From contig NZ_MCGQ01000013.1 of assembly GCF_002242805.1 (NCBI RefSeq), forward strand, positions 1-64,000: a stretch of DNA of 64,000 nucleotides. The letters run 5' to 3'. The stretch's first letter is position 1; the number at the start of each line of letters is the position of its first letter. Below are positions 8,815 through 16,817 of the stretch, piece by piece. The notes under the pieces are model-generated. The model was not told the DNA's origin and ran no database searches. It was given only the letters and a program-made list of their open reading frames with translations. Position numbers and translations under genes: made by a program. This DNA comes from Streptomyces diastatochromogenes. GTDB taxonomy: Bacteria; Actinomycetota; Actinomycetes; Streptomycetales; Streptomycetaceae.

Positions 8815-8847
8815 AGGGCCCCGGCGACAGGCGTCGCCGAGGCCCCT
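8815..8847 (-). terminator. terminator of the first S53 protease gene
   Basis: On the minus strand GGGGCC-TCGGCGAC pairs with GTCGCCGG-GGCCC around a 4-base loop, about 20 bases after the stop codon of the protease gene. There is no long T run, as is common in Streptomyces. Confidence 0.7.
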
Positions 8848-8867
8848 GAGATGGGCGGTTGACGTGC

Positions 8868-10172
8868 TCAGCCCGCGAAGGCCGAGACGCCCTCCGGGGT
8901 GCCCCAGCCGGTCGGGCCGTCGTAGCCGGACTGGGCGGTGCACAGGTAGGTGGTGGAGCAGGTGCCGTTGTTGCCGCTGGTGACGTCGTTCAGGGCGGAG
9001 GTGCCGGCCACGGTGTACGGGAACTTGGCCGGGTAGGAGCTGCTGCTCGGGGTGCCGGCGAGGGCGTAGACGCCGGCGATGATGGGCGAGCTGGCGCTGG
9101 TGCCGCCGAAGGTGTACCAGCCGGCGGTGACGCCGTAGGAGTCGTAGACCGAGACGCCGGTGGCCGGGTCGGCCACGGCCGCCACGTCCGAGATGGTGCG
9201 CTTGGTGCAGCCGGTGTCGGTCTGCCAGGTCGGCTTGGCGTCGTAGGCGGAGCAGCCGGAGCCGGTGCCCTCGGTGCTGGAGGTCTTCCAGACCGTCTCC
9301 GTCCAGCCGCGAGTGGTGGAGGTGGCCTTGGAGAGGGCGGTGCCGCCGACGGCGGTCACGTACTTGGACGCGGCCGGGTACTCGGCGCCGTAGCCGCTGT
9401 CGCCCGCGCTGACGGTGATGGCGACACCGGGGTGGTTGAAGTACGAGGAGTCGTACGAGGTGTCGGAGGAGGACTCCGAGCCGCCGTAGCTGTTCGACAC
9501 GTACTTCGCGCCCAGGGTGACCGCCTCGTTGACGGCGGTGCCGAGGTTGGCCATGGTCGCGGACTTGGCCTCGACCAGCAGGATGCCGCAGTTCGGGCAG
9601 ATGGCGGAGGCCATGTCGAGGTCGAGGGAGATTTCCTCGGCCCAGCCGGTGTTGGCCGAGGGGAGCGAGGTGGTGGAGCCCGTCTGGCTGACCTTCTTGA
9701 AGCAGCCGTTGGCCGTGGTGCAGGCGCTCAGGCCGTAGTACGAGCGGTACTTCGCCAGGTCGGCCTCGGCGTTCGGGTCGTCGTAGGCGTCGACGATCGC
9801 GATGGTCTCGCCGGAGCCCTTGGAGGCGGCGGCGGAGGTGAGGCCGTAGGCCGACTGGAGGTCGGAGGGGCCGTAGCCGGACGGGGTCGCGGCGTCCGCG
9901 GCCTTCGGGGTGACGCCGTCGGCCTTGGCCTTCGCCTGCTGGAAGGCGGTGATACCGCCGGTGACGCGCAGCGCCTTGCAGGCCATCTGCCCCTTGGCGG
10001 GGGTGGAACAGGCACTCGTCCAGGTGACCTTGGAGGACGAGGGTGCCGCCGCGTCCGCGTGGGTGGCGGTGCCGAATCCGGCGAGGAGCAGCGCGGCGGT
10101 GGCCGCTGCGGCGGAGCCGATACGGCGCCAGCGGCCGGGTGCGGCCGGTCTTGCGGGGGGAGTCGTACGCAT
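8868..10172 (-). CDS. secreted S53-family (sedolisin-like) serine protease, copy 1
   Basis: A 434-residue exported protein. An Arg-rich n-region and an Ala/Leu core form the signal peptide, ending near ATHADAA. The catalytic signature of sedolisins is present: Glu and Asp in WAEEISLDLDMASA, the oxyanion Asp in SAGDSGYGAEYPA, and the nucleophile Ser in FGGTSASSPIIAG. The large pro-kumamolisin domain of typical sedolisins is absent, with only about 60 residues between signal peptide and catalytic core. ATG at 10172 follows AGGAGG. It closely resembles the protein at 11577-12941, and both genes have the same inverted repeat about 90 bases before the start. Confidence 0.88.
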   Translation of the reverse strand: MRTTPPARPAAPGRWRRIGSAAAATAALLLAGFGTATHADAAAPSSSKVTWTSACSTPAKGQMACKALRVTGGITAFQQAKAKADGVTPKAADAATPSGYGPSDLQSAYGLTSAAASKGSGETIAIVDAYDDPNAEADLAKYRSYYGLSACTTANGCFKKVSQTGSTTSLPSANTGWAEEISLDLDMASAICPNCGILLVEAKSATMANLGTAVNEAVTLGAKYVSNSYGGSESSSDTSYDSSYFNHPGVAITVSAGDSGYGAEYPAASKYVTAVGGTALSKATSTTRGWTETVWKTSSTEGTGSGCSAYDAKPTWQTDTGCTKRTISDVAAVADPATGVSVYDSYGVTAGWYTFGGTSASSPIIAGVYALAGTPSSSSYPAKFPYTVAGTSALNDVTSGNNGTCSTTYLCTAQSGYDGPTGWGTPEGVSAFAG

Positions 10173-10257
10173 GGTGCAGCCTCCTGATGTTCCGGGTGGG
10201 GGGTGGGAACAGGGCGGTGCATTGCGGGTGCGTGCGGCGGTACGACGAAGACGATGA

Positions 10258-10280
10258 CTTGTTGAGTACGCGACAACAAG
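10258..10280. promoter_or_regulatory. inverted repeat CTTGTTG-N9-CAACAAG upstream of protease copy 1
   Basis: A perfect 7-9-7 inverted repeat with spacer AGTACGCGA, 85 bases before the start of the S53 protease gene on the minus strand. Almost the same element, spacer included, is at 13036-13059 ahead of the paralogue, and in both cases GGAATCCTG follows on the plus strand some 10-12 bases away. It is a candidate operator or activator site for both protease genes. Confidence 0.65.
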
Positions 10281-10453
10281 TAATCGTCGGAATCCTGGCC
10301 TCCGGGTTACCGAACGATGCCGCGCGCTTGACTCAACTCACAGCTGTTTCTGGGCAGTTGCTCAGGCAGGAAGGGCTGACAGGTCCGCTACGAGTCGCCG
10401 TACGTACCGTGATCGCGTTGCACACCGCTCTCGCACATGAGAGGCCCCAGGCC

Positions 10454-11068
10454 ATGTCCGAGGCTCAGGCCGAATTCCCGAACGAACCCGACCTGGACGA
10501 GGTCCTGTGGCAGGCATGGAAGGCCATGGAACTCCCCGAGGGCTACCGCGCTGAGATCATCGAGGGAGCCATCGAGGTGTCGCCCACCGCTCGTCTTTCG
10601 CACGGCCTGATCGCCAATCGTGTGCGAAGGGCGCTGGACAAGTTCCTGGACGGAGGCGAGTACGCCTGCCATCAGGTTGTGAATGTGATCCACAACCGCA
10701 AGGCATGGATCCCGGACGTCTTCGTCGCCCCGGAGGACACGGAGTCCTGCAGCGACGAGGACGACATGGGGGTCAGGGCCGACTCCGTGCACCTCATCGT
10801 CGAGGTCGTCTCTCCTGGCAAGCGCAACCAGGACCGTGACCGTGTGCGGAAGCGTCGCGAGTACGCCCGAGCCGGAATTCCCGTCTACGTGATCATCGAC
10901 GACTACGACAACCGTGGCACGGTGAGCATCCTGACCGCACCCGTGCCCGAGCGTGCTCGCTACGAGGATGAGCACCGCGTTCCTTACGGGACCGACGCCA
11001 TCATTCCCGAAGGCCCTGCCAAGGGCTTCGTCATCGGGGAGGGCATCACGGGACCGAAGCGGGCCTGA
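10454..11068 (+). CDS. Uma2-family (DUF820) PD-(D/E)XK nuclease-fold protein
   Basis: A 204-residue Uma2 protein. The restriction-endonuclease fold is seen in YRAEIIEGAIEVSP (Glu), IPDVFVAPEDTES (Asp), VHLIVEVVSPGKRNQDRDRV (Glu-x-Val/Ser-Pro) and the helix REYARAGIPVYVIID. Uma2 proteins are abundant in Streptomyces and cyanobacteria; a nuclease or scaffold role is presumed but not established. ATG at 10454 is taken since homology starts there; earlier in-frame starts run into the protease promoter. It lies between the two protease paralogues on the opposite strand. Confidence 0.85.
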   Translation: MSEAQAEFPNEPDLDEVLWQAWKAMELPEGYRAEIIEGAIEVSPTARLSHGLIANRVRRALDKFLDGGEYACHQVVNVIHNRKAWIPDVFVAPEDTESCSDEDDMGVRADSVHLIVEVVSPGKRNQDRDRVRKRREYARAGIPVYVIIDDYDNRGTVSILTAPVPERARYEDEHRVPYGTDAIIPEGPAKGFVIGEGITGPKRA

Positions 11069-11078
11069 TACGGAACCG

Positions 11079-11363
11079 CTAGCGCGTTGTGCACTTGGGG
11101 TAGTTCGAACCCTCGACGCAGTTGGCGTAGGCGCTGCTGCTGACGTCGACCTCTTCCTCGTCCCCGCTCTTCGTGCGGACCTGCAACTCGTACTCGGTGT
11201 GGCAGCTGCGGGTCCTCTTCGTGCCCTTCTTCTTCGTCTTGCACTCGTAGTCCGTGTCCTTGCTGACGACAGTGCCGGTGACGGTCTTCGAGCTACTGCT
11301 GCAACCGGCCAGCGGTGCGGTGAGTACGGCGACGGTGGCAAGGACTGCGAGAGTGCGCTTCAT
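11079..11363 (-). CDS. small secreted lipoprotein, unknown function
   Basis: A 94-residue protein with a lipoprotein signal peptide: MKR, a hydrophobic core, and the lipobox LAGC with Cys near residue 21, then a run of Ser. The mature part is short, polar and carries four further Cys (DYECKTKKKG, RSCHTEYELQV, YANCVEG, YPKCTTR), enough for two disulfides. The pattern of strands suggests a small beta domain. ATG at 11363 follows GGGGGAG. It is convergent with the Uma2 gene, with 10 bases between stops. Not recognised beyond this. Confidence 0.75.
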   Translation of the reverse strand: MKRTLAVLATVAVLTAPLAGCSSSSKTVTGTVVSKDTDYECKTKKKGTKRTRSCHTEYELQVRTKSGDEEEVDVSSSAYANCVEGSNYPKCTTR

Positions 11364-11463
11364 GTGGTCTCCCCCGGGGACGTCATGGATCGGGCGGCAT
11401 TCTGCCCGGTGCAGCGTCATGTCGGAACGGCGGGGGCCCGGATGCGAGAGCCGGACAGGGAAA

Positions 11464-11492
11464 ACGGGCCGCGGCCGGATGCCGTGGCCCGT
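11464..11492 (-). terminator. terminator of the second S53 protease gene
   Basis: ACGGGCC-G-CGGC pairs with GCCG-T-GGCCCGT, followed on the minus strand by TTTTCC. It lies about 85 bases after the protease stop and could also work on the plus strand. Confidence 0.65.
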
Positions 11493-11576
11493 CTTCCTTT
11501 CCTTGCCGCCGAAGGGACCCCACGTCCCCCTCAGATGGCGGCTCCCCGTGACCCGACGGGGTGGTTCACATGCTCG

Positions 11577-12941
11577 TCAGCCGGTGAAGGCGTCCGTGCC
11601 CTGAGGGGTGCCCCAGCCGGTCGGACCGTCGTAGCCGGACTTGGCGGTGCAGAAGTAGCTGGTGGAGCAGGTGCCGTTGTTGCCGCTGGTGACGTCGTTG
11701 AGGGCGGAGGTGCCGGCCGCGGCGTACGGGTAGGAGGACGGGTAGTCGCTGGAGCCCGGGGTGCCGGCCAGGGCGTAGACGGCCGCGATGATCGGGGAGG
11801 AGGCGCTGGTGCCGCCGTAGGTGTTCCAGCCGGTGCCGTCGGAGCCGTAGGTGTCGTAGACGGAGACACCGGTGGCCGGGTCGGCGACCGCGGAGACGTC
11901 GGCGATCATGCGCTTGGTGCAGCCGGTGTCGGTCTGCCAGCTGGGCTTGGCGTCGTAGGCGGAGCAGCCGGAGCCGGTGCCCTCGGTGCTGGAGGTCTTC
12001 CAGACGCTCTCGGTCCAGCCGCGGCTGTTGGAGGAGGTCTTCAGGGCGGTGCCGCCGACGGCGGTCACGTACTTCGAGCCGGCCGGGTACTCGGCGCCGT
12101 ACGCCTCGTCGCCCGCGCTGACGGTGATGGCGACGCCCGGGTGGTTGAAGTACGAGGAGTCGTACGAGGTGTCGGAGGAGGACTCCGAGCCGCCGTAGCT
12201 GTTCGACACGAACTTGGCGCCGAGCTTGACGGCCTCGTTCACGGCCGTGCCCAGGTTGGCCATGCTCGACGACTTGGCCTCGACCAGCAGGATGTTGCAG
12301 TTCGGGCAGACGGCGGAGGCCATGTCGAGGTCGAGCGAGATCTCACCGGCCCAGCCGCTGTCGGCGGTGGGGAGGGAGGTCGTCGAACCGGTCTGGCTGA
12401 CCTTCTTGAAGCAGCCGTTGTCGGTGGTGCAGTCCGACAGGCCGTAGTACGAGCGGTAAGTGGCCAGGTCCGCCTCGGCGTTCGGGTCGTCGTACGCGTC
12501 GACGATCGCGATGGTCTCGCCGGAACCGTTGGCGGAGGCGGCGTCGGTCAGGCCGTAGGCGGACTGGAGGTCGCTCGGGCCGTACCCGGTCGGGGAGTCG
12601 GAGGACGCCTTCGGCGAGACGGTCCTGGGCGCGATGCCCTTCTTGGCGGCCTGCTCCTCCTGGAAGGCGGTGGTGCCGCCGGTGACGCGCAGCGCGTGAC
12701 AGGACGCGTAGCCCTTCTTCGGGGTCGCGTCACACGCGTTGGTGTACTGCACATGGGCCTTGGCGACCTGCGCGGCGATGGTCTTGGCGCTCACGTGCTT
12801 CGTGGCCGTGGGGGTGGCCGCGTTCGCGTGGGCGGCGGTGCCGAGTCCGGCGAACACCAGCGCGGCGGTGGCCGCGGCGGCGGAGCCGATACGGCGCCAT
12901 CTGCCGCGTATGTGGGGGGTGGTGGGGGTGGGCGTACGCAA
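11577..12941 (-). CDS. secreted S53-family (sedolisin-like) serine protease, copy 2, TTG start
   Basis: A 454-residue paralogue of the protease at 8868-10172, near-identical over long stretches of the catalytic domain. It keeps Glu/Asp in WAGEISLDLDMASA, the oxyanion Asp in SAGDEAYGAEYPA and the Ser in YGGTSASSPIIAA. The signal peptide ends near AAHANAA and is followed by a slightly longer Lys/Ala-rich prosegment. The start is inferred as TTG at 12941: AGGAGG-N7-TTG-CGTACG lines up with AGGAGG-N7-ATG-CGTACG of copy 1, and no ATG or GTG lies closer. Rare TTG may lower expression. Copies probably arose by duplication of gene plus promoter. Confidence 0.86.
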   Translation of the reverse strand: MRTPTPTTPHIRGRWRRIGSAAAATAALVFAGLGTAAHANAATPTATKHVSAKTIAAQVAKAHVQYTNACDATPKKGYASCHALRVTGGTTAFQEEQAAKKGIAPRTVSPKASSDSPTGYGPSDLQSAYGLTDAASANGSGETIAIVDAYDDPNAEADLATYRSYYGLSDCTTDNGCFKKVSQTGSTTSLPTADSGWAGEISLDLDMASAVCPNCNILLVEAKSSSMANLGTAVNEAVKLGAKFVSNSYGGSESSSDTSYDSSYFNHPGVAITVSAGDEAYGAEYPAGSKYVTAVGGTALKTSSNSRGWTESVWKTSSTEGTGSGCSAYDAKPSWQTDTGCTKRMIADVSAVADPATGVSVYDTYGSDGTGWNTYGGTSASSPIIAAVYALAGTPGSSDYPSSYPYAAAGTSALNDVTSGNNGTCSTSYFCTAKSGYDGPTGWGTPQGTDAFTG

Positions 12942-13035
12942 CGTACAGCCTCCTGTGAGTGGGTGACAGAGGCCTGCGGGTGGGGGGACCACCGGTGTGG
13001 TGGCCGGTGGGGGCGGCGGCCCGCCACGACGATCG

Positions 13036-13059
13036 CTTGTTGAGTACGCGACAAACAAG
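13036..13059. promoter_or_regulatory. inverted repeat upstream of protease copy 2
   Basis: CTTGTTG-AGTACGCGA-CAAACAAG, the same element as at 10258-10280 with one extra A in the right arm, 94 bases before the TTG start. Conservation of both arms and spacer in otherwise diverged upstream DNA argues that it is a functional binding site. Confidence 0.65.
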
Positions 13060-13179
13060 ACGGGTTTCGGAATCCTGACTTCCGCCATACCGAAGGAGGT
13101 TGGGGGCTTACTGATCAATAACTCTGTGCTGGCTGTGTGCTGGCCCGCTCTTGACCGGGTGCACAGGGAGTGCACAGCT

Positions 13180-13242
13180 GCTCAGTAGGTCGCAGATGCT
13201 CCGTGGTGCGCAGACGCTCAGTGGTGCGCAGATGCTCCGTGG
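13180..13242. repeat. 18-bp tandem repeat, about 3.5 copies
   Basis: Units begin at 13180, 13198, 13216 and 13234 with the consensus GCTC[AC]GTGGTGCGCAGA[TC]. The array ends right at the stop codon of the TetR gene (minus strand, 13244). Copy number may vary between strains. The rest of the 302-bp gap from 12942 holds the protease promoter and nothing else recognised. Confidence 0.8.
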
Positions 13243-13243
13243 C

Positions 13244-13849
13244 TCACCGGGGCTTGAGGCCGTGCAGCAGCAGATGGACGTGTTCGTCCAGGCCGGCCAG
13301 GGCCTCGTCCGCCTCCAGGGCGCAGCTGGCGATGAGGGCGGCGAGGCCGTGCAGACTCGCGGCGGTGACCAGCGTGAGGCGCTCGGGATCGCCCTGGACG
13401 ATCTCGCCCCGCTCCTGGGCGTCCGCCATCATCCGGGCGAAGGAGCCGAGGGACTGGTCGACGGCGGCCGCGAGCTGTGCGGAGCTGTCGGGGTCGTGCT
13501 TGCGCGCGAACATCAGCTCCAGGAGTTCCGGGTTCTCGATCGCGAACCCGAGATAGGCCCGGGCGAGCGCCGTCATCTGCTGCTCGAAGGTGAGGCCGGG
13601 GTGCTCGGCGGCGGTGCCCACGGCCTGGTTCAGGCGCTCGTACCCGTCCAGCGCGAGGGCGTCGAGCAGGGCCTGCTTGTCCTTGAAGTGCCGGCCCGGG
13701 GCGGCATGGCTCACCCCGATGTCACGGGCCAGCTCGCGCAGCGACAGCGCGCCGACCCCCTTCTCCCTCAGGGTGCGCTCGGCGCTCTTGAGCAGGGCGG
13801 CGCGCAGGTCTCCGTGGTGGTAGGGGCGGCTCTCGGGCATGCGGACCAT
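13244..13849 (-). CDS. TetR-family transcriptional regulator
   Basis: A 201-residue TetR repressor. The N-terminal helix-turn-helix is RTLREKGVGALSLRELARDI-GVSHAAPGRHFKDKQALLDAL (residues about 20-60), followed by a ligand domain of the type that goes with SDR targets. It is divergent from the SDR gene at 13922 with 72 bases between starts. The ATG at 13849 has no ribosome-binding site, and a TGACAA-N16-TACATG promoter ends eight bases ahead of it, so a leaderless mRNA is likely. It probably represses itself and the SDR gene through the palindrome at 13881-13891. Confidence 0.88.
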   Translation of the reverse strand: MVRMPESRPYHHGDLRAALLKSAERTLREKGVGALSLRELARDIGVSHAAPGRHFKDKQALLDALALDGYERLNQAVGTAAEHPGLTFEQQMTALARAYLGFAIENPELLELMFARKHDPDSSAQLAAAVDQSLGSFARMMADAQERGEIVQGDPERLTLVTAASLHGLAALIASCALEADEALAGLDEHVHLLLHGLKPR

Positions 13850-13921
13850 CGTAACCGCATGTAGTCGGCGGCAGCATTGTTGTCATTGACAGCATTGTTG
13901 GCGACGCCTACATTGGCGGGC
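13850..13921. promoter_or_regulatory. divergent overlapping promoters with central palindrome, both apparently leaderless
   Basis: Plus strand: TTGACA (13886-13891), 17-base spacer, TACATT (13909-13914), then seven bases to the ATG of the SDR gene. Minus strand: TGACAA, 16-base spacer, TACATG (13863-13858), then eight bases to the ATG of the TetR gene. The -35 boxes overlap in the palindrome TGTCA-T-TGACA (13881-13891). AGCATTGTTG occurs twice (13873-13882 and 13891-13900). Neither start has a Shine-Dalgarno sequence. The palindrome is a natural operator for the TetR protein. Confidence 0.75.
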
Positions 13922-14869
13922 ATGGCTGAGAAGACCGACGCGCCCAAGGCGCGCACATGGAACGCGACCCACCTCCCCGACCTGTCCGGCCGCACCGCCG
14001 TCGTCACCGGCGCCAACAGCGGCATCGGCTTCGCCGCCGCCGACGCGCTGGCCCGCGCGGGCGCGCACGTGGTGTTCGCCGTACGGGACCTCGAGCGCGG
14101 CGGTGCCGCCGCGGCGAGGGTGAGTGGCAGTACGGAGGTGCGGCGCCTCGACCTGGCGGACCTGGCCTCGGTGCGGGAGTTCGCCGACTCCTGGGACCGC
14201 CCGCTGGACCTGCTGATCAACAACGCGGGCGTGATGATGCTGCCGGAGCAGCGCACCAAGGACGGCTTCGAGATGCAGTTCGGCACGAACCACCTCGGAC
14301 ACTTCGCGCTGACCAACCTGCTGCTGCCGCACGTCAGGGACCGGGTGGTGACGGTGTCGTCCGGACTCCACCGCGGGGGCGACGGGATCATCCACTTCGA
14401 CGACGTGAACCTCCGGGGGCGCTACTCCCCGACCCGCGCCTACGCCCAGTCCAAGCTGGCCAACCTCCTGTTCACCCTGGAACTCCAGCGCCGCCTGACC
14501 GAGGCGGGCTCGTCCGTACGTGCCCTGGCGGCGCACCCCGGCTATGCGGCGACCAACCTGCAGAGCCATGCCGCGAACCCCCTCGCGCGGATCGGCATGG
14601 TGTTCGGCAACAAGTTCCTCGCCCAGGACGACAAGTCCGGCGCCCTCCCGACCCTCTACGCGGCGAGCCAGGACCTGCCGGGCGCGGCCTACGTCGGCCC
14701 CGACGGGCTGGGCGAGATGCGGGGCGCGCCGACGCTGGTGGGCCGCAGCGCGGTGGCCAGCGATCCGGAGGCGGCGCGGAGGCTGTGGACGCTGTCGGAG
14801 GAGCTGACCGGGGTCGAGTGGGGGTTCGCTTCGGCGGCGCGGCCGGCTGGGGCGGGGAAGGTGGGCTAG
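13922..14869 (+). CDS. short-chain dehydrogenase/reductase (retinol-dehydrogenase type)
   Basis: A 315-residue SDR oxidoreductase using NAD(P)H. The cofactor motif TGANSGIG is near residues 24-31, NNAG follows about 70 residues later, and the catalytic YxxxK is YAQSK in the segment RYSPTRAYAQSKLANLLF. Length and the late AAHPGYAATNLQ motif match the retinol dehydrogenase/WW-oxidoreductase-like group common in actinobacteria. The substrate is unknown. The start at 13922 is fixed by the promoter only seven bases away. It is presumably under control of the divergent TetR regulator, which would respond to a substrate-like ligand. Confidence 0.9.
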   Translation: MAEKTDAPKARTWNATHLPDLSGRTAVVTGANSGIGFAAADALARAGAHVVFAVRDLERGGAAAARVSGSTEVRRLDLADLASVREFADSWDRPLDLLINNAGVMMLPEQRTKDGFEMQFGTNHLGHFALTNLLLPHVRDRVVTVSSGLHRGGDGIIHFDDVNLRGRYSPTRAYAQSKLANLLFTLELQRRLTEAGSSVRALAAHPGYAATNLQSHAANPLARIGMVFGNKFLAQDDKSGALPTLYAASQDLPGAAYVGPDGLGEMRGAPTLVGRSAVASDPEAARRLWTLSEELTGVEWGFASAARPAGAGKVG

Positions 14870-15004
14870 GGCGGAGAGGGTGCGGTAAGGCGGAGAAGGT
14901 GCGGTAGGGCGGAGAGGGTGCGGCAGGGTCCGTCCGTCGTGGCCCGTCGGAGCCCGTCCGTCGCGGCGTCCGTCGCGGCGCGTCGGAGCCCGTCCGTCCC
15001 GGCG
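14870..15004. repeat. short tandem repeats between the SDR and NfeD-like genes
   Basis: Three 19-bp units with consensus GGCGGAGAGGGTGCGGTAG start at 14870, 14889 and 14908, directly after the SDR stop codon. Then CGTCGGAGCCCGTCCGTC occurs twice (from 14945 and from 14981). No gene or terminator hairpin is evident here; the repeats look like simple slippage products. Confidence 0.75.
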
Positions 15005-15093
15005 GTGGGGCCGAGTCCTCCTGCCTGTTGGGTCCCCGCCCGACTGGGTCTATCGTCGGAATACTGGGGCCAGGACGAGGAGGACGGCCGGTG

Positions 15094-15345
15094 ATGCCGC
15101 AGGACGAGGCCGTGATCGGCTGCACGGGGAAAGTGCTCATCGGAACGCGTGGATCTGCGGGCCCCGGTGAGGTCCTGGTGCGGGTCAGAGGAGGCTCCGA
15201 GACCTTCCTCGCGTGGTCGGAGCAACCCCTGCCGACGGGCGCGACGGTCCTCGTGATCGAATCCCGTGGATGCCGCGAGGTCGGTGTCATCGAGTGGGTG
15301 GATCCGTTGGATGCGCTCGGCGGCGACCCCGCCGGCGCCGGCTGA
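15094..15345 (+). CDS. NfeD-like OB-fold protein
   Basis: An 83-residue protein without membrane segments, made of a small beta barrel (IGCTGKVLIGTRGSAGPGEVLV and GATVLVIESRGCREVGVIEW) like the soluble C-terminal OB domain of NfeD proteins. NfeD and flotillin genes are often paired, and here the flotillin gene starts 11 bases after this stop. Starts GTG at 15091 and ATG at 15094 are adjacent; GAGGAGG lies 7 to 10 bases ahead. It presumably works with the flotillin in membrane microdomain organisation, although the membrane-anchored protease part of long NfeD is missing. Confidence 0.75.
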   Translation: MPQDEAVIGCTGKVLIGTRGSAGPGEVLVRVRGGSETFLAWSEQPLPTGATVLVIESRGCREVGVIEWVDPLDALGGDPAGAG

Positions 15346-15356
15346 GGAGTACAGGC

Positions 15357-16541
15357 ATGTTCGGATACCGCGTTCCCGCACCCGACGAGGCGATGTTGAT
15401 CTCGGGAGGCCGGCGGGGACTGGGGGGCGCGCCGTTCCGAGTGGTGACGGGGCACGGCAAGTTCGTGCTGCCGATCTTCCGGAAGGTCCGGTTCCTCACC
15501 CTGTCGATGTGTGAGTCCGAGGTCACCGAGACCTGTGTGACCAGGCAGGGCATCTCGCTGCACGTCCGCGCGGTCATCGCCTTCAAGGTCGGCAACGACC
15601 ACGAGAGCATCATCAACGCGGGCCAGCGGTTCCTCTCCGACCAGGAGCAGATGTCGGTGCTGACCGGCCGGATCTTCGCCGGTCACCTGCGGGCGATCAT
15701 CGGCTCGATGACGGTCGAGGAGATCGTCACCGAGCGGCAGAAGCTCGCCGCGGAGGTCCTGGACACCTCGAAGACGGAGATGGCGAAGATCGGCCTGATC
15801 GTGGACTCGTTGCAGATCCAGTCGATCGACGACGGCGACACCGGCTACATCGACGCGATGTCCGCCCCGCACAAGGCGGCGATCCAGCGGCAGGCGCAGA
15901 TCGCCCAGGCACAGGCCACCCAGGCCTCGGTCGAGGCGGAGCAGGCGGCGGCCCGCAAGCAGGCCGAGTACGCCCGTCAGACCGCCATCGTCAAGGCCGA
16001 GTACTCGGCCGAGGTGGACCGCGCCCAGGCGCAGGCCGCGCAGGCCGGACCGCTGGCGCAGGCGCACGCCCAGCAGGAGGTGCTCGCCGCCCAGACGGAG
16101 CTGGCCCAGCGTCAGGCCAAGCTGCGCCAGCAGCAGCTGGTGGCCGAGGTCGTGAAGCCCGCCGAGGCCGAGGCCGAGCGGGTCAGGATCCTCGCCGCCG
16201 CCGAGGCACAGCGGATGAAGATCCAGGCGGAGGCCGCGGCCTCGTACGACCGGGTCGCGCTCGACCGGATGCTGATCGACCAGCTCCCGCAGATCGTGAA
16301 GGAGGCCGCCGGGGGACTGGCCGGCGCCAACGTCAACGTCCTCAACGGCGCGGACGGCCTCGGCGAGATCGCCGCCGGCCTGGTGTCCCAGGGCCTGACC
16401 ATCCTCGACTCGGTCCGGCAGAACCTGAACGGGCAGGACTCCGACGGCCGCCGCCCCGAGCAGAGCAAGGTCGAAGGCCTGATCCAGCTGCCCGCGAGCA
16501 AGGGGAAGAAGTCGGACGACGGTCCGGTGGACGTCGACTAG
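15357..16541 (+). CDS. flotillin-like SPFH-domain protein
   Basis: A 394-residue flotillin-type scaffold. Residues about 5-170 form the SPFH/band-7 domain (for example VTRQGISLHVRAVIAFKVG and LTGRIFAGHLRAIIGSMTVEEIV). Residues about 175-310 are an Ala/Gln/Glu-rich coiled coil with repeated AQAQA and EAEAER motifs, and the tail is polar. There is no clear transmembrane segment; the short hydrophobic N-terminus (FRVVTGHGKFVLPIFRKV) may dip into the membrane. It pairs with the NfeD-like gene upstream. ATG at 15357 is preceded by GAGGAG. Confidence 0.9.
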   Translation: MFGYRVPAPDEAMLISGGRRGLGGAPFRVVTGHGKFVLPIFRKVRFLTLSMCESEVTETCVTRQGISLHVRAVIAFKVGNDHESIINAGQRFLSDQEQMSVLTGRIFAGHLRAIIGSMTVEEIVTERQKLAAEVLDTSKTEMAKIGLIVDSLQIQSIDDGDTGYIDAMSAPHKAAIQRQAQIAQAQATQASVEAEQAAARKQAEYARQTAIVKAEYSAEVDRAQAQAAQAGPLAQAHAQQEVLAAQTELAQRQAKLRQQQLVAEVVKPAEAEAERVRILAAAEAQRMKIQAEAAASYDRVALDRMLIDQLPQIVKEAAGGLAGANVNVLNGADGLGEIAAGLVSQGLTILDSVRQNLNGQDSDGRRPEQSKVEGLIQLPASKGKKSDDGPVDVD

Positions 16542-16651
16542 ACCCCTTCTCCCTCTGCACGGTGGCGGTCAGCGGTCCGTCAGCGCGCTGTCAGCCGCTC
16601 CTGGCACTCTCATTCATGTGAACGGCACGGGAAACCGGAGGCCGGGAGCAA

Positions 16652-16748
<97 letters not shown>

Positions 16749-16817
16749 TGGCGTACGGGTCAGAGGTCGAGGACCGCGCGCAGGGCCTCGTCGATGCGTG
16801 CTGTCTTGACCTGGGCG

